Position numbers and translations under genes: made by a program | Shown: positions 44,563-54,006 of the stretch, piece by piece | How the letters are laid out: each line of letters begins with the position of its first letter | Numbering within the stretch: position 1 is the first letter of the stretch | Assembly (NCBI RefSeq): GCF_007747655.1 | Contig: NZ_CP036274.1 | Span: 3,286,001-3,350,000 of the forward strand | Reading direction: 5' to 3' | Length of the DNA: 64,000 nt | Origin: Anatilimnocola aggregata | GTDB lineage: Bacteria; Planctomycetota; Planctomycetia; Pirellulales; Pirellulaceae | Notes under the pieces: generated by a model | Database searches by the model: none | What the model was told of the DNA's origin: nothing | Seen by the model: the letters and a program-made list of their open reading frames with translations, nothing else

Positions 44563-44841
44563 CGCCATTGCGAATCGCGCGCCGCTAAAAATGTTTATTT
44601 GAATTCAAATCAGGGACCAGACTAGTCAATGCGCGCGCATCGAACTTGTTGGCGCTCCTTGAAAATCTGGTAGTACATGCGTAGATGTTGTGCGCAATTG
44701 TTGCGGTTGTCATCGACAAACGGTGAGCAGGTGTTCGGAATCATTATGGAAATTGAAAATCTAGCGATCCTGACTAATTTAAGGACTTAGGACGAGTGGC
44801 AATCGCCCAAACGGTTGTTGGTAAACCCTTTGCGACATTCA

Positions 44842-44885
44842 GGAAACTTCTCGTAAGAGTCGAAATAGTGGAAATTTCCTGATCC
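44842..44885. repeat. 44-bp repeat, copy 1
   Basis: GGAAACTTC, 17 variable bases, then GTGGAAATTTCCTGATCC. With one flanking base on the left the ends are nearly complementary (TCAGGAAA(C/T)TTC), so it can form a stem with a 20-base loop. Confidence 0.65.
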
Positions 44886-45062
44886 CAAGCCGGCCACGCG
44901 CAACGTAACTCTGCACTGCTGCAGCATGTTGCGCCGCATGACTTCGCTTGCAACTCCTGCCGGATTCAGGAAATTGAAGTTGGCAAGTTCCACGCTTGCG
45001 TAAGGAGTTATGGCGCGCCCGGTTGCCACAGTTGCTTGCACTTAAAGAGGTTTCGACTTAAC

Positions 45063-45106
45063 GGAAACTTCGCGAAGTAAGTTGGATCGTGGAAATTTCC
45101 TGATCC
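45063..45106. repeat. 44-bp repeat, copy 2
   Basis: Same conserved ends and the same 17-base spacing as copy 1, 221 bases further on; the central 17 bases differ. It lies 15 bases beyond the recQ stop codon. Confidence 0.65.
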
Positions 45107-45120
45107 GCGTTATCTGGAAA

Positions 45121-47766
45121 TTATTCCAGCCAGTCGAGTTCGACTTGATAGCCGTCCTGGGCTGCGAGCTTGGCATGCTGGCGGAGTTGGGCGATGGTGA
45201 GGCCCCGAATCTGCGCAGCTTCAGCGAGCGTGAAGCCGGCGGCCAGAACGCGCCAGGTCCAGTAGTGCTCGGGTTGAGCGGCCTTCTGTCCGTTCGTCTG
45301 CTTGACTGGCGCGGTCGACTCCCGTTGGGCCGGCACCGAGTCGAACAAATCAGGCTTCCGCAGCACCCCGGGCGTGCTTGCCGTCGGCACTGGGGTGGGC
45401 CTCGGCGCGGGTTGCTGAATCGCGGGTGGTTTGACCATCGTCTCGGGTTCGTCGGTGCGAAAAATCTCCTCGAAACATGGTTCGTAACCATCGTCTGCGG
45501 ACTCGGGCGAATAGCTAGGGACTGGCTCGCGCGGTTTACTTGTCGGAGGCATTTTCGGCGGTGTCGCTGGCGGCGCTTTTTGAGCGGCAGGCGGAACTGG
45601 GGCCGGCGCGGAACCGGTAACAAACGGCCCTGCTGCGGCGATTCGCTGTAGCAGCTCACGCTCGACCGGCAAGGTGTGCTGCAGCGGAACTTGCCCGCGC
45701 ATCACGGCATCCCCTTCGTCACTCAGTTCGATGGTCGGCCGATTTCGTTCGAGCTCTGTTTGCTTGAGGAGTCGAATTTTGAGGAGCCCGTCGACAATGG
45801 CTGTCACTTCCGGTTGCTTGAGCCCTTCGAGCAGACCGAACGTGCTGAGCTTGGCGAGGCCGAACTGCTTGATTTCTTTGGACGTGGAGCCACAGAGCAT
45901 GCGGACAAGCATCCCTTTGCCAAATCGCCCGCGACCATTCATGCGGGCCGCGCCGCTGAGAACAATGCGAACGGCTTCCACCACGTGCGGATGAAGGGCC
46001 ATTGGCTTTTCGGTGGAGTTAGCCAGCAGCCCCACGCTCTTCACGCCGTGGCAGTTGTCGCACAGTCCGCAGTTGCCGGGGCTAGGATCACCGAAGTAAT
46101 CGAGCACCGCGCGTTGCCGACAGTGGCGCGTTTCGGCATAGTCGATCATCCGGTCGAGCTTTTCATACTCGGCCCGTTTGCGCCGATCAAGCTCTGCGAA
46201 GTCGATGCCTAATTCACGGAACGGCTTGTCTCGCTCCAGCATGTGAATCGCGCGGCCACGGAATGGTGGCACATAGCTGAAGGCCTGCAACTTGTTGAGT
46301 TCCTTCAGCGCGCGGTTGACAGCGCTGACATCGAGCTCGGCCGCTTTGGCCACCGATTCGGCCCGCATGAAGACCCGCTCGCCGCGGACATCGCCCATGA
46401 ATCGTTCGATGACTTGCAGCACTTTGCGTGGGTTCTTTGCGTCGCGTGAAAGCAAGTCGACGAGCGAGGGCAAATCGCTATCGATCCGCACCGCTCCTTG
46501 ATTTTGCCGCGAGTCGAGCCGCTCCAGCGCGCCGCATTGTTCGAGCAGTTTTTCGCAGGCGCTGACACCTTCGCTCGAGATGGGCAAGTTCAGCGTTTCC
46601 TTGATTTCCTGTAGCGTTTGTTCGATGGGGTCGGAGTTTTGTTCGCGCAGGTAGTCGTAAACCTCCTCGACAATTTCCGGAGGGGGATAAGAACTGTCGA
46701 TGAAGAACTCTTGGATTTTGCGATCGGCATAGCTGTACAGCAGCAAACATCGCGACCGTTCGCCATCGCGGCCGGCGCGGCCCGCTTCTTGATAGTAGGC
46801 CTCCAAGCTGCCTGGGATGTTGTAGTGAACGACGAACCGCAGATCGCGCTTGTCGATGCCCATGCCGAACGCGTTGGTGGCGACGATGATGTTCACGCGA
46901 TCGGCCATGAACGCTTCTTGCACGCTCCGTCGTTCCTCGGGTTGCAGGCCAGCATGATAGAAGGCGACCTTCCGCTTGAGTCCGGCATCGCCCAGCATTT
47001 CGACCAACTCGCCACAGCGTTTGCGCGTGGCCGCGTAGATGATGCCGCTGCCGGGAGTCGCTGCGAGGAACTCCATCAGCTCTTGAAACTTGTCGGCCTG
47101 GCTATGGGCGGTCGTCACTTCGAAGTGCAGGTTGGTCCGCGCGAAGCCGGTGATAAAGACTTGCGGATCTTGCAGGTTGAGCTGCTGGACCACATCGCCG
47201 CGGACGATGGGTGTAGCCGTGGCGGTGAGGGCAATGGTCGGTGGACTGCCGATGCGTTGGCGGAGCAAACCGAGTCGCGCGTAATCGGGACGAAAGTCAT
47301 GTCCCCACTCGCTGATGCAGTGAGCTTCGTCGACGGCGAGGAGGTCGATTTTCGTCGACCGCAGCTTTTCGACGAAGAGCGAATTCCGCAGTCGTTCGGG
47401 GGCGATGTAAACCAGCCGATATTCGCCCGCAGCCATCCGGTCCATGCGATCGCGCTGTTCAGGCAACGTCAGCGAACTGTTGATGAACGTGGCCGAGATG
47501 CCCAGCGATTGCAGGGCATCAACCTGGTCTTTCATCAGGGCGATCAGCGGAGAAACGACGAGTGTGAGTCCCGTGCGGGCAATGGCCGGCAGTTGATAGC
47601 ACAAGCTCTTGCCGCCGCCCGTCGGCATGATGCAGAGGCAATCCTGGCGGGCCAGGACGGCACTAATGACGTCTCTTTGTCCGGGGCGAAACGCGCGCAG
47701 GCCGAAGGGGGCCAGGTGAATCGCCAACTGGTCCGTCGTTTCAAGATTCGAGTCCGCAACTTCCAT
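45121..47766 (-). CDS. recQ: RecQ-family ATP-dependent DNA helicase
   Basis: 881 residues, longer than E. coli RecQ (about 610). Walker A is MPTGGGKS (Lys53), the DEAH box (VDEAHCISEWGHDFRPDY) is near 145, and motif VI ends near 335 with QEAGRAGRDG. The zinc-binding Cys cluster (CRQRAV...NCGLCDNC) is at about 543-567. An insertion of about 150 residues separates the core from this zinc site. The C terminus has a winged-helix RQC region, a Pro-rich linker (about 690-830) and a terminal HTH_40-like helix-turn-helix. It unwinds DNA 3' to 5' during repair and recombination. ATG start. Confidence 0.95.
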   Translation of the reverse strand: MEVADSNLETTDQLAIHLAPFGLRAFRPGQRDVISAVLARQDCLCIMPTGGGKSLCYQLPAIARTGLTLVVSPLIALMKDQVDALQSLGISATFINSSLTLPEQRDRMDRMAAGEYRLVYIAPERLRNSLFVEKLRSTKIDLLAVDEAHCISEWGHDFRPDYARLGLLRQRIGSPPTIALTATATPIVRGDVVQQLNLQDPQVFITGFARTNLHFEVTTAHSQADKFQELMEFLAATPGSGIIYAATRKRCGELVEMLGDAGLKRKVAFYHAGLQPEERRSVQEAFMADRVNIIVATNAFGMGIDKRDLRFVVHYNIPGSLEAYYQEAGRAGRDGERSRCLLLYSYADRKIQEFFIDSSYPPPEIVEEVYDYLREQNSDPIEQTLQEIKETLNLPISSEGVSACEKLLEQCGALERLDSRQNQGAVRIDSDLPSLVDLLSRDAKNPRKVLQVIERFMGDVRGERVFMRAESVAKAAELDVSAVNRALKELNKLQAFSYVPPFRGRAIHMLERDKPFRELGIDFAELDRRKRAEYEKLDRMIDYAETRHCRQRAVLDYFGDPSPGNCGLCDNCHGVKSVGLLANSTEKPMALHPHVVEAVRIVLSGAARMNGRGRFGKGMLVRMLCGSTSKEIKQFGLAKLSTFGLLEGLKQPEVTAIVDGLLKIRLLKQTELERNRPTIELSDEGDAVMRGQVPLQHTLPVERELLQRIAAAGPFVTGSAPAPVPPAAQKAPPATPPKMPPTSKPREPVPSYSPESADDGYEPCFEEIFRTDEPETMVKPPAIQQPAPRPTPVPTASTPGVLRKPDLFDSVPAQRESTAPVKQTNGQKAAQPEHYWTWRVLAAGFTLAEAAQIRGLTIAQLRQHAKLAAQDGYQVELDWLE

Positions 47767-47882
47767 GCACAGATTGTAGCGAGGACTACCCGGTGCGTGA
47801 TGCGGGGCGGCAAGTCGGTATAATGATTGAGCGATCTCTACATTCCGTGTTTGCCTGCCGCTGCACTGATGGAGTGATTTTT

Positions 47883-48671
47883 ATGGTCCAACCTGCCAAA
47901 CCGAGTCCGACCAATTCCACCAAGGGGGCCGAGTCGCCGCTGATGAGGATCATCAAGGGGACCGTGGCGATTGCGGTGCTGGGATTCGTGGCCTGGTACA
48001 TCTATCAGCAGATGTTTACGGAGCAGTGGCCGTTTGAAACCCCCGATCGGGTTCTAGCCACCAATGCTCACGAGATCTCGGCCGAGCAATTGCTGGGGCT
48101 GAAATTCACCAACGACCAAGGGGCGCCGGTGTCGCTGCGAGAATTGGTTGGCAAGAAGCACCAGGTGATTGTCTTCACGCGTGGCTCGTTGGCGTCGGTC
48201 TCGTATTGGAACAAAGGGAAGACGAAAGAAGGGCTGGTGAATGTTTGCCCTTATTGCACGTCGCAAGTCTCGGGTTTGGCCGCAGTGGCCGACCAATTTC
48301 ACGAAGCAGGGGCAGAGGTGCTCGTGGTCTTTCCCGTCAGTAAGGCTGCGGAGGCCAAAGACGCCGAACCGATTCGCGCGATCAACACTCCCAATCAAGT
48401 TCCGGTGTTTCCCCTGTGGCTCGATCTCGATTTGAAGGCGGTCGACGCGCTGGCAATTCGCGCCCACTTGGCACGACCTTCGTCATTCATTCTCGATAAG
48501 GCTGGCCAACTCCGTTTTTCGTATGTTGGCAGCAATGCCGATCGACCCAGTGGCAACGAGTTGCTCCGGCAGGTGCGCGAATTGGGCAAGGAATTTCCTG
48601 TGGAGCCTGTGACTCCTGAGCCCGCACTGGAACCCAGTGGTGCAGCGCCAGAAGTGCCAGCCACGAAGTAG
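47883..48671 (+). CDS. membrane-anchored thioredoxin-fold (redoxin) protein
   Basis: 262 residues. One N-terminal membrane helix (about 23-42) precedes an AhpC/TSA-like thioredoxin fold. The redox motif CPYC is at 122-125, after GSLASVSYWNKGK, so the CxxC sits later than usual for peroxiredoxins. The C terminus is a Pro/Glu-rich tail. It probably does thiol-disulfide chemistry or peroxide reduction at the outer face of the membrane. The ATG at 47883 is preceded by GGAG. Divergent from recQ. Confidence 0.82.
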   Translation: MVQPAKPSPTNSTKGAESPLMRIIKGTVAIAVLGFVAWYIYQQMFTEQWPFETPDRVLATNAHEISAEQLLGLKFTNDQGAPVSLRELVGKKHQVIVFTRGSLASVSYWNKGKTKEGLVNVCPYCTSQVSGLAAVADQFHEAGAEVLVVFPVSKAAEAKDAEPIRAINTPNQVPVFPLWLDLDLKAVDALAIRAHLARPSSFILDKAGQLRFSYVGSNADRPSGNELLRQVRELGKEFPVEPVTPEPALEPSGAAPEVPATK

Positions 48672-48690
48672 GATGTGTCGAGCGTTTACC

Positions 48691-48730
48691 AAAAAAATCA
48701 GACCCTGCTCTGTTCTGAGAGCAAGGTCTG
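48691..48730 (-). terminator. intrinsic terminator between convergent genes
   Basis: CAGACC (48699-48704) plus TGCTCT (48706-48711) pairs with AGAGCA (48718-48723) plus GGTCTG (48725-48730), with one C/A mismatch. The A-run at 48691-48697 becomes a T-run on the reverse strand, so it terminates the small secreted-protein gene and probably also blocks the redoxin transcript. Confidence 0.87.
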
Positions 48731-48772
48731 TTCAATTCCGCTGGTTTTGCTCTCTCGTCATTAGGGAGGCAA

Positions 48773-49036
48773 TTAGGGATTCACAGGTGCCGGTTCGGCG
48801 GGGACGTTCGGGTCGATGGGCTGGTTCTGGTAGCCATCATTTTGCATCTGGTAGTCACCCCCGTATTGCACGCCGCAGCCGCCGTTCGTGTAGCAACCAC
48901 CGGCATTGCAGGGAGCAGTGTGGCAGCCACCACGATGATGCCGACCACCGCAGCGATGGCGTCGACCGGCTTCGGCTTCCACAACGCTCGTGAGGGCGAA
49001 CAAACTGGTGAGACCGAGCAACAACAAACTTTTCAT
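48773..49036 (-). CDS. small secreted Cys/His/Gly-rich protein
   Basis: 87 residues. A signal peptide (MKSLLLLGLTSLFALTSVVEA) leads into a mature part with RRHRCGGRHHRGGCHTAPC, then several NGGC(G/Y) units and a Pro/Asn-rich tail. The Cys and His spacing suggests metal binding or disulfide cross-linking on the cell surface. It has an AAGGAG Shine-Dalgarno and its own terminator. No family recognised. Confidence 0.72.
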   Translation of the reverse strand: MKSLLLLGLTSLFALTSVVEAEAGRRHRCGGRHHRGGCHTAPCNAGGCYTNGGCGVQYGGDYQMQNDGYQNQPIDPNVPAEPAPVNP

Positions 49037-49351
49037 CAGACCAACTCCTTCCAAGTGCTAAACATTGCTGGCAAACTTTTTCCCAGCCCGTGGCCGGTGG
49101 TAAAGCAGATACGATGCCAAAAGCTACAACTGGCAAAGAGAAGTAAGATTCAGCCGCTTTCAGGTTGTTTAGGCTGAGTGTCAGCGGGGTTTTCCACTCC
49201 TCCGGGGCGCTGCAAAGTAACGTGAAGTTCTGCGCTGCTGATTTCAGACCGGCCGCGGTGAATTTTGAGAGCGCAAGTGAATGCGCAGTTGCCGCTCCTT
49301 TAGAATGTCGACGCGCACAATTAATCCACATCTGGAATGAGGTAACTGAAA
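49037..49351. other. 315-base gap between divergent genes
   Basis: Promoter region for the small secreted-protein gene (reverse) and bcp (forward). No convincing promoter pair or RNA seen; a GAGGT Shine-Dalgarno precedes bcp. Confidence 0.4.
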
Positions 49352-49834
49352 ATGGCTGATTGGCTTGAAGAAGGTGCGAAGGCACCGGCATTCACCTTGG
49401 CAGACGACAAGGGAAACAAAGTGAAGCTCTCGGACCTGAAGGGAACTCCTGTGGTCCTCTACTTCTATCCCGCCGACGATACCCCCGGCTGCACGCGTGA
49501 GGCCTGTGCTTTTCGCGACCGGAAGAGCGAGTTGGAAAAACTCGGTGCCAAGGTGCTGGGCATCAGCCCCGATGATGTTGCCAGTCACGGGAAATTTCGA
49601 GACAAATTCAACTTGAACTTTCCCTTGCTCGCCGATCCCGATCACGCCGTAGCAGAAAAATTCGGCGCCTGGCGCGAAAAGAACATGTACGGCAAGAAGT
49701 CGATGGGCATCGCCCGCTCGACCTTCCTGATCGATGGCAAGGGAGTCATTCGCAAGGTTTGGCGGGCGGTAAAAGTTGACGGGCACGACGCCAAAGTAAT
49801 TGAGGCCGTGAAAGAGCTGACAGCAGTCAACTAG
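49352..49834 (+). CDS. bcp: thiol peroxidase of the Bcp/PrxQ group
   Basis: 160 residues. PADDTPGCTREAC carries the peroxidatic Cys47 and the resolving Cys52, the 1-CxxxxC spacing typical of Bcp/PrxQ. GISPDDVASHGKFRDKFNLNFPLLADPD is the expected central block. It reduces hydroperoxides in the cytoplasm using thioredoxin. A GAGGT ribosome-binding site precedes the ATG. Divergent from the small secreted protein; a weak hairpin (49836-49855) follows. Confidence 0.95.
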   Translation: MADWLEEGAKAPAFTLADDKGNKVKLSDLKGTPVVLYFYPADDTPGCTREACAFRDRKSELEKLGAKVLGISPDDVASHGKFRDKFNLNFPLLADPDHAVAEKFGAWREKNMYGKKSMGIARSTFLIDGKGVIRKVWRAVKVDGHDAKVIEAVKELTAVN

Positions 49835-49972
49835 GGAAGAATTTGAAATTTCTTCGTCAAGAAAATCAGAACGGCAGCGCCTTCGATACCTGCCATATCG
49901 TTGACACTGCCGCCTGATTTCAGCATGAAGCTGATTTGAATGCTAGGCAACTGGGCACTAGCAGTTGTCTAC

Positions 49973-50458
49973 CTATCGAGCCTTGCCCGGACGATGGTTT
50001 GAATCGCGGAGGGCCTTCACTTCGTCATGCGAACTCTGCACAGCCGTGAGGTGGCGGCGGAGCGTGTCGCAACACGGCTCCGAACCACCCATGTCTTTTA
50101 GGGCCTCTTCGTATTTGGCCTTGATCGTGTCTTCGCCCCGCTCAGCTTCGTCGAGGACGGCTTGCTCGCCCCCACCAAGTGCGGTGCGAAGGTCCATCCA
50201 AGTGCGATGAGCTGCCGCTGAGAAGCTGCCAGACTCGGTTGGCGCTTCGGCGTTGCTGGCGACCATAGTCTGCAATTCAGTGGCTTGTGAGTCACGTTGC
50301 TGTGCGAGTGAGCAGAAGCGGTTGGCGAGAGAAGGATTTTTTTCCTTCAGGTTTTCGGACGCTTCTTTGAATCCATCCCGACTGTCGATATTGATTTGAA
50401 TCAGGCTCTGGAGCCAATCGATCGATTTCTGAGTGAGAGTTTGGGCAGACATGGCCAT
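49973..50458 (-). CDS. DUF2383 four-helix-bundle protein
   Basis: 161 residues, almost entirely helical and rich in Gln, Glu, Lys and Ala, matching the PA2169/DUF2383 ferritin-like four-helix family. A conserved segment is RDGFKEASENLKE near the first helices, and the later GEDTIKAKYEEAL fits the third. Function is unknown; some relatives are stress-induced. Starts at 50458 or two codons later are both possible; GGAG lies about 10 bases upstream of the first. Confidence 0.8.
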   Translation of the reverse strand: MAMSAQTLTQKSIDWLQSLIQINIDSRDGFKEASENLKEKNPSLANRFCSLAQQRDSQATELQTMVASNAEAPTESGSFSAAAHRTWMDLRTALGGGEQAVLDEAERGEDTIKAKYEEALKDMGGSEPCCDTLRRHLTAVQSSHDEVKALRDSNHRPGKAR

Positions 50459-50764
50459 GATGAGGGCTCCTAAACGTGTTTCCTTAGCCGACAGCAGTTT
50501 TGCGTCGTAACGAAACTCACCTAAAGCAGCTTGCGTGCCACGCAACGCGACAACAGCCCATAAAAGAATTGCATTGACCGAAATCGTGCGAAAAGCCTAC
50601 GCTAAAGCGGGATTCTTCTTAGAAACCGATTGGTCCCGGATTTTCTTGTAGGCATAGATCACCGCCGGTGAATGGACGACCGGCAACCAACACGAACAAA
50701 GATCGGCCAGCCGGTCATTCTCCGGGATTGCAGCGGACGGGCTAACCAGACAAGTGAAGAAACA

Positions 50765-53700
50765 ATGAATCAACCGGCAATGTCGGAAATCTTACCGAGG
50801 CCCGGGCAATTCAGTTTGATTGCCCACTTCATCGTGGTGTTAGGTTGTTCGCTCGCGATTCCTGCCGCTCCGTGGCTCCAAAATCGAATCGTCGGAATGG
50901 AGCAAGTTTCCGAATGTGAAATGGTGATGCCGGTAGTGCCCCGGACTGAAGCAGTCCGTGCCGCTGCCTCGTTCATGGCCCAGCAAGCATCTGATACGTC
51001 TCACATCACCGTCCCCGAGGGCTTTACGGTTGACGTTGCTGCGGCTGCTCCGCTGGTGCAGCATCCGATCATGGCAGGGTTCGATGATCGCGGCCGCTTG
51101 TATGTGGCAGAAAATGCCGGGCTCAACTTGCGCCGCGAAGATCTGGAGAAACAGCTTCCCAATAGCATCGTCCTGCTCGCCGATACCGACGACGACGGCG
51201 TTTTCGACAAACGAACTCTCTTCGCCGACAAGCTTACCTTTCCTCAAGGGGCGCTGTGGCACGATGGGTGGTTGTATGTCGCCTCGTCCGGTGCCATCTG
51301 GCGGTTTCGTGACTCGAATGGCGATGACGTCGCCGACCAGCGCGAGCAGATCGTCGGCAAGTTCGGCTATACCGGCAACGCTGCCGATGTGCATGGCTGC
51401 TTCCTAGGGCCTGAAGGTCGCATCTATTGGTGCGAGGGTCGGCATGGTCATGAAATTGCGAATGCGGCTGGCGAGATCGTTTCCAAAGGGAAAGCGGCCC
51501 GCATTTTCTCGTGCGAGCCCGATGGCACCGACGTGCGCACGCATTGTGGTGGCGGGATGGACAATCCCACGGAAGTCGATTGGACAGCGGCGGGCGAGAT
51601 GCTGGGCACGGCAAACATTTTTTATCACCAACGGGGCGATTGCCTCGTCCATTGGCTGCACGGTGGCGTTTATCCGCGGCACGATCAGCCCGCCATGCAC
51701 GCTGAATTCCGTCGCACGGGTGAACTGCTCGACGCGGTGCACGACTTTGGGCACGTCGCCGTCTCCGGTCTCTGTCGCTATCGCCCCTGCGGCGAAGGGA
51801 AGCAGGGATTTGGCAAAAATTGGAACGATGCCTGGTTCGTCACGGAGTTCAACACGCACAAAGTGAAGAGCGTGCAACTTGCTCGCGAGGGAAGCTCCTA
51901 TCGCGCGGAAGTGCTGGATTTTTTTACATCGTCCAGCAGTGATTCGCACCCGACTGACGTGCTGCAAGATGCCGATGGCAGCTTGCTGGTGATCGATACC
52001 GGTGGCTGGTTTCGAATCGGCTGCCCCACGTCGCAAATTGCCAAGCCCGACGTGCTCGGGAGTATTTATCGTGTGCGAAAGCGCGATGCCGCCAAGATGG
52101 TGGACCCCTGGGGAAAGAAAGTCGCTTGGAATCGCGCGACTGCGGAAGAACTGATCGCCCTGCTCGGTGACACGCGCCCAGCGGTTCGCGCGCGAGCTGT
52201 GGCTCAACTTGTACGCAATAAGAATGCCGCAGTTCCTTATCTGGGTAAAGCGATTGACGAAGAAGATCCTTTGCTGCGGCAACACGCGGTCGAAGCGTTG
52301 ACGAAAATTGGCTCCCCCGCCGCCCTCAGTGTGCTGCGGGCCGCTATTGAAAATAATGATCCCGTTGTGCAACAACTGGCTGCGCTCGCCCTCGGTGCGC
52401 ACGCCGATGGTGACGCTGTAGACTCTCTCACCTCGCTGCTGGCCAAGGATCAACCTGCGCAGTTGCAACTGACGGCTGCGACTGCGCTCGGTCAAATCGC
52501 CTATCCGACCGCAATACCCGCATTGGTCAAAGCACTTGCGGGTAACCTCGATCGGCCGCGCGAGCATGCTCTCATTTACGCCTTGATTGAAATCGACGAC
52601 CCTGTCGAAACCCGCGCTGCCCTCGCGCATCGCAGTCCGCTCGTCCGCCGTGCGGGGCTCATTGCGCTCGATCAAATGCCCAGCGGCGATTTGCAGCGGG
52701 AAGAGGTGGCGAACTTACTTAGTACTGGCGATCTAGGCCTGCAAACTGCCGCGCTCGATGTGATCAGTCGCCGTCCCGGGTGGACTGACGAACTAGTTTC
52801 CTCAATTAGCCAACTTCTTGCTCAGCCCGAACTGAACGAAGCGCAGCAAGGACTTGTAATTCAATCGTTGGTTGCTTTCCACAAACAACCTGCGGTGCAG
52901 CGACTGCTGGCCGAAACGCTGGCCAGCGAAAGAACTCCGGCTCGTACTCAGCTTCTTTTGCTGGAAGCGGTCGCCCAGGCCCGCTTCGAGCAAGTTCCTC
53001 AGGCGCTCCGCCCTCCCCTGCTCCGCGCTTTACGCCAGGCAGAGGCAAATATTGCTCTATCGGCAATTGCGGCAGTAAGTTCTGCGGCCGATGCGTTTCG
53101 TGATGACCTGAGCCAACTCAGTGCCGACGGCAAACTGTCAGCTGAAGTCCGTCTCGCCGCCTTCGCAGCAAGTTCTCCGGGCCGGCCTCTGCAAGCCAGC
53201 GAGTTCGCCTGGCTGGAATCGCAATTGGCTGGCGAAGTAGCTCCCGCGCTGCGCATGATCGCCGCCCGCGTACTTGGTGCTGCGAAGCTGACCGCCGATC
53301 AACAGCAACAACTCACCAAAGCAGTTGCGATTGCTGGCCCGCTGGAAATCATCCCACTGCTCGCAGCCTTCGAGCACTCCGGCGATGAAACTTTGGGAAA
53401 ATCGCTGGCTGCTGCCATTCTGCAATCGCCTGGTAATGCATCCCTCTCGTTACCGCAAATCGAAGCGCTGCTCGCGCACTACCCGGCCAGCACCCGAACC
53501 GCGTTGCAAACACTCATCACACGGTTGCAACTGGCCGTTCAAGAGCAGCGGTCCCGACTCGAACTACTTACGACGATGCTACCCGCGGGTAATCCAAAGA
53601 CCGGCAAGCAAGTCTTCGTCAATCGCCAGGCCGGCTGCTTTCTCTGTCATCGAGTGGGTTCCGAGGGCGGCCGTGTGGGGCCTGATTTGACAACGATTGG

Positions 53701-54004
53701 CCAGCGACGCAATAAACGCGACCTGCTCGAAGCGATTGTCTTTCCCAGTTCGTCCCTGGCACGTGGTTTCGAGTCGCACACCTTCCTGCTCGACGACGGC
53801 CGGTCGCTTACTGGGCTTATCGTGCGCGAAGCAGCTGACTCACTCGTGCTGCGCGCGGCCGATCAAAGCGAAGTAAGGGTATCACGCACAAGCATCGAAG
53901 AAATGAAACCCAGCAGCATCTCCATCATGCCTGCGGGGCTCGACAACGTGATGAGTCGCCAGCAACTGGCCGATCTCGTGGAGTATTTACAGACGTTGAA
54001 GTAA
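50765..54004 (+). CDS. PVC-type haem-binding CxxCH protein with propeller and HEAT repeats
   Basis: 1079 residues, an exported multi-domain protein typical of planctomycetes and verrucomicrobia. After a leader (about 20-37) comes a six-bladed propeller-like N-terminal domain (about 45-430; GFDDRGRLYVAENAG is the first blade). HEAT-like helical repeats follow (about 445-800), then a linker and a C-terminal cytochrome c domain with CFLCH (Cys958, Cys961, His962). The order matches the membrane-bound dehydrogenase family, thought to oxidise sugars or other substrates and pass electrons to c-type haem. The substrate is unknown. The start at 50765 lacks a strong Shine-Dalgarno; a longer in-frame start at 50672 exists. 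Confidence 0.93.
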   Translation: MNQPAMSEILPRPGQFSLIAHFIVVLGCSLAIPAAPWLQNRIVGMEQVSECEMVMPVVPRTEAVRAAASFMAQQASDTSHITVPEGFTVDVAAAAPLVQHPIMAGFDDRGRLYVAENAGLNLRREDLEKQLPNSIVLLADTDDDGVFDKRTLFADKLTFPQGALWHDGWLYVASSGAIWRFRDSNGDDVADQREQIVGKFGYTGNAADVHGCFLGPEGRIYWCEGRHGHEIANAAGEIVSKGKAARIFSCEPDGTDVRTHCGGGMDNPTEVDWTAAGEMLGTANIFYHQRGDCLVHWLHGGVYPRHDQPAMHAEFRRTGELLDAVHDFGHVAVSGLCRYRPCGEGKQGFGKNWNDAWFVTEFNTHKVKSVQLAREGSSYRAEVLDFFTSSSSDSHPTDVLQDADGSLLVIDTGGWFRIGCPTSQIAKPDVLGSIYRVRKRDAAKMVDPWGKKVAWNRATAEELIALLGDTRPAVRARAVAQLVRNKNAAVPYLGKAIDEEDPLLRQHAVEALTKIGSPAALSVLRAAIENNDPVVQQLAALALGAHADGDAVDSLTSLLAKDQPAQLQLTAATALGQIAYPTAIPALVKALAGNLDRPREHALIYALIEIDDPVETRAALAHRSPLVRRAGLIALDQMPSGDLQREEVANLLSTGDLGLQTAALDVISRRPGWTDELVSSISQLLAQPELNEAQQGLVIQSLVAFHKQPAVQRLLAETLASERTPARTQLLLLEAVAQARFEQVPQALRPPLLRALRQAEANIALSAIAAVSSAADAFRDDLSQLSADGKLSAEVRLAAFAASSPGRPLQASEFAWLESQLAGEVAPALRMIAARVLGAAKLTADQQQQLTKAVAIAGPLEIIPLLAAFEHSGDETLGKSLAAAILQSPGNASLSLPQIEALLAHYPASTRTALQTLITRLQLAVQEQRSRLELLTTMLPAGNPKTGKQVFVNRQAGCFLCHRVGSEGGRVGPDLTTIGQRRNKRDLLEAIVFPSSSLARGFESHTFLLDDGRSLTGLIVREAADSLVLRAADQSEVRVSRTSIEEMKPSSISIMPAGLDNVMSRQQLADLVEYLQTLK

Positions 54005-54006
54005 AG

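Larger units (their letters stand above)
44563..45120. other. 558-base gap with a duplicated 44-bp element
   Basis: Lies between the convergent vWA and recQ genes. It contains two copies of a 44-base motif (listed separately) plus a partial third near 44960-44990. No promoter, RNA gene or supported protein frame found. Confidence 0.5.

Noticed and set aside
44787-45041. 84-residue reverse-strand frame in the gap before recQ
   Set aside because: It runs through a 44-bp repeat and has no ribosome-binding site or recognisable similarity; treated as intergenic.
44563-45120. Remnant of a transposon
   Set aside because: Repeats are present, but no transposase fragment or target-site duplication could be identified.
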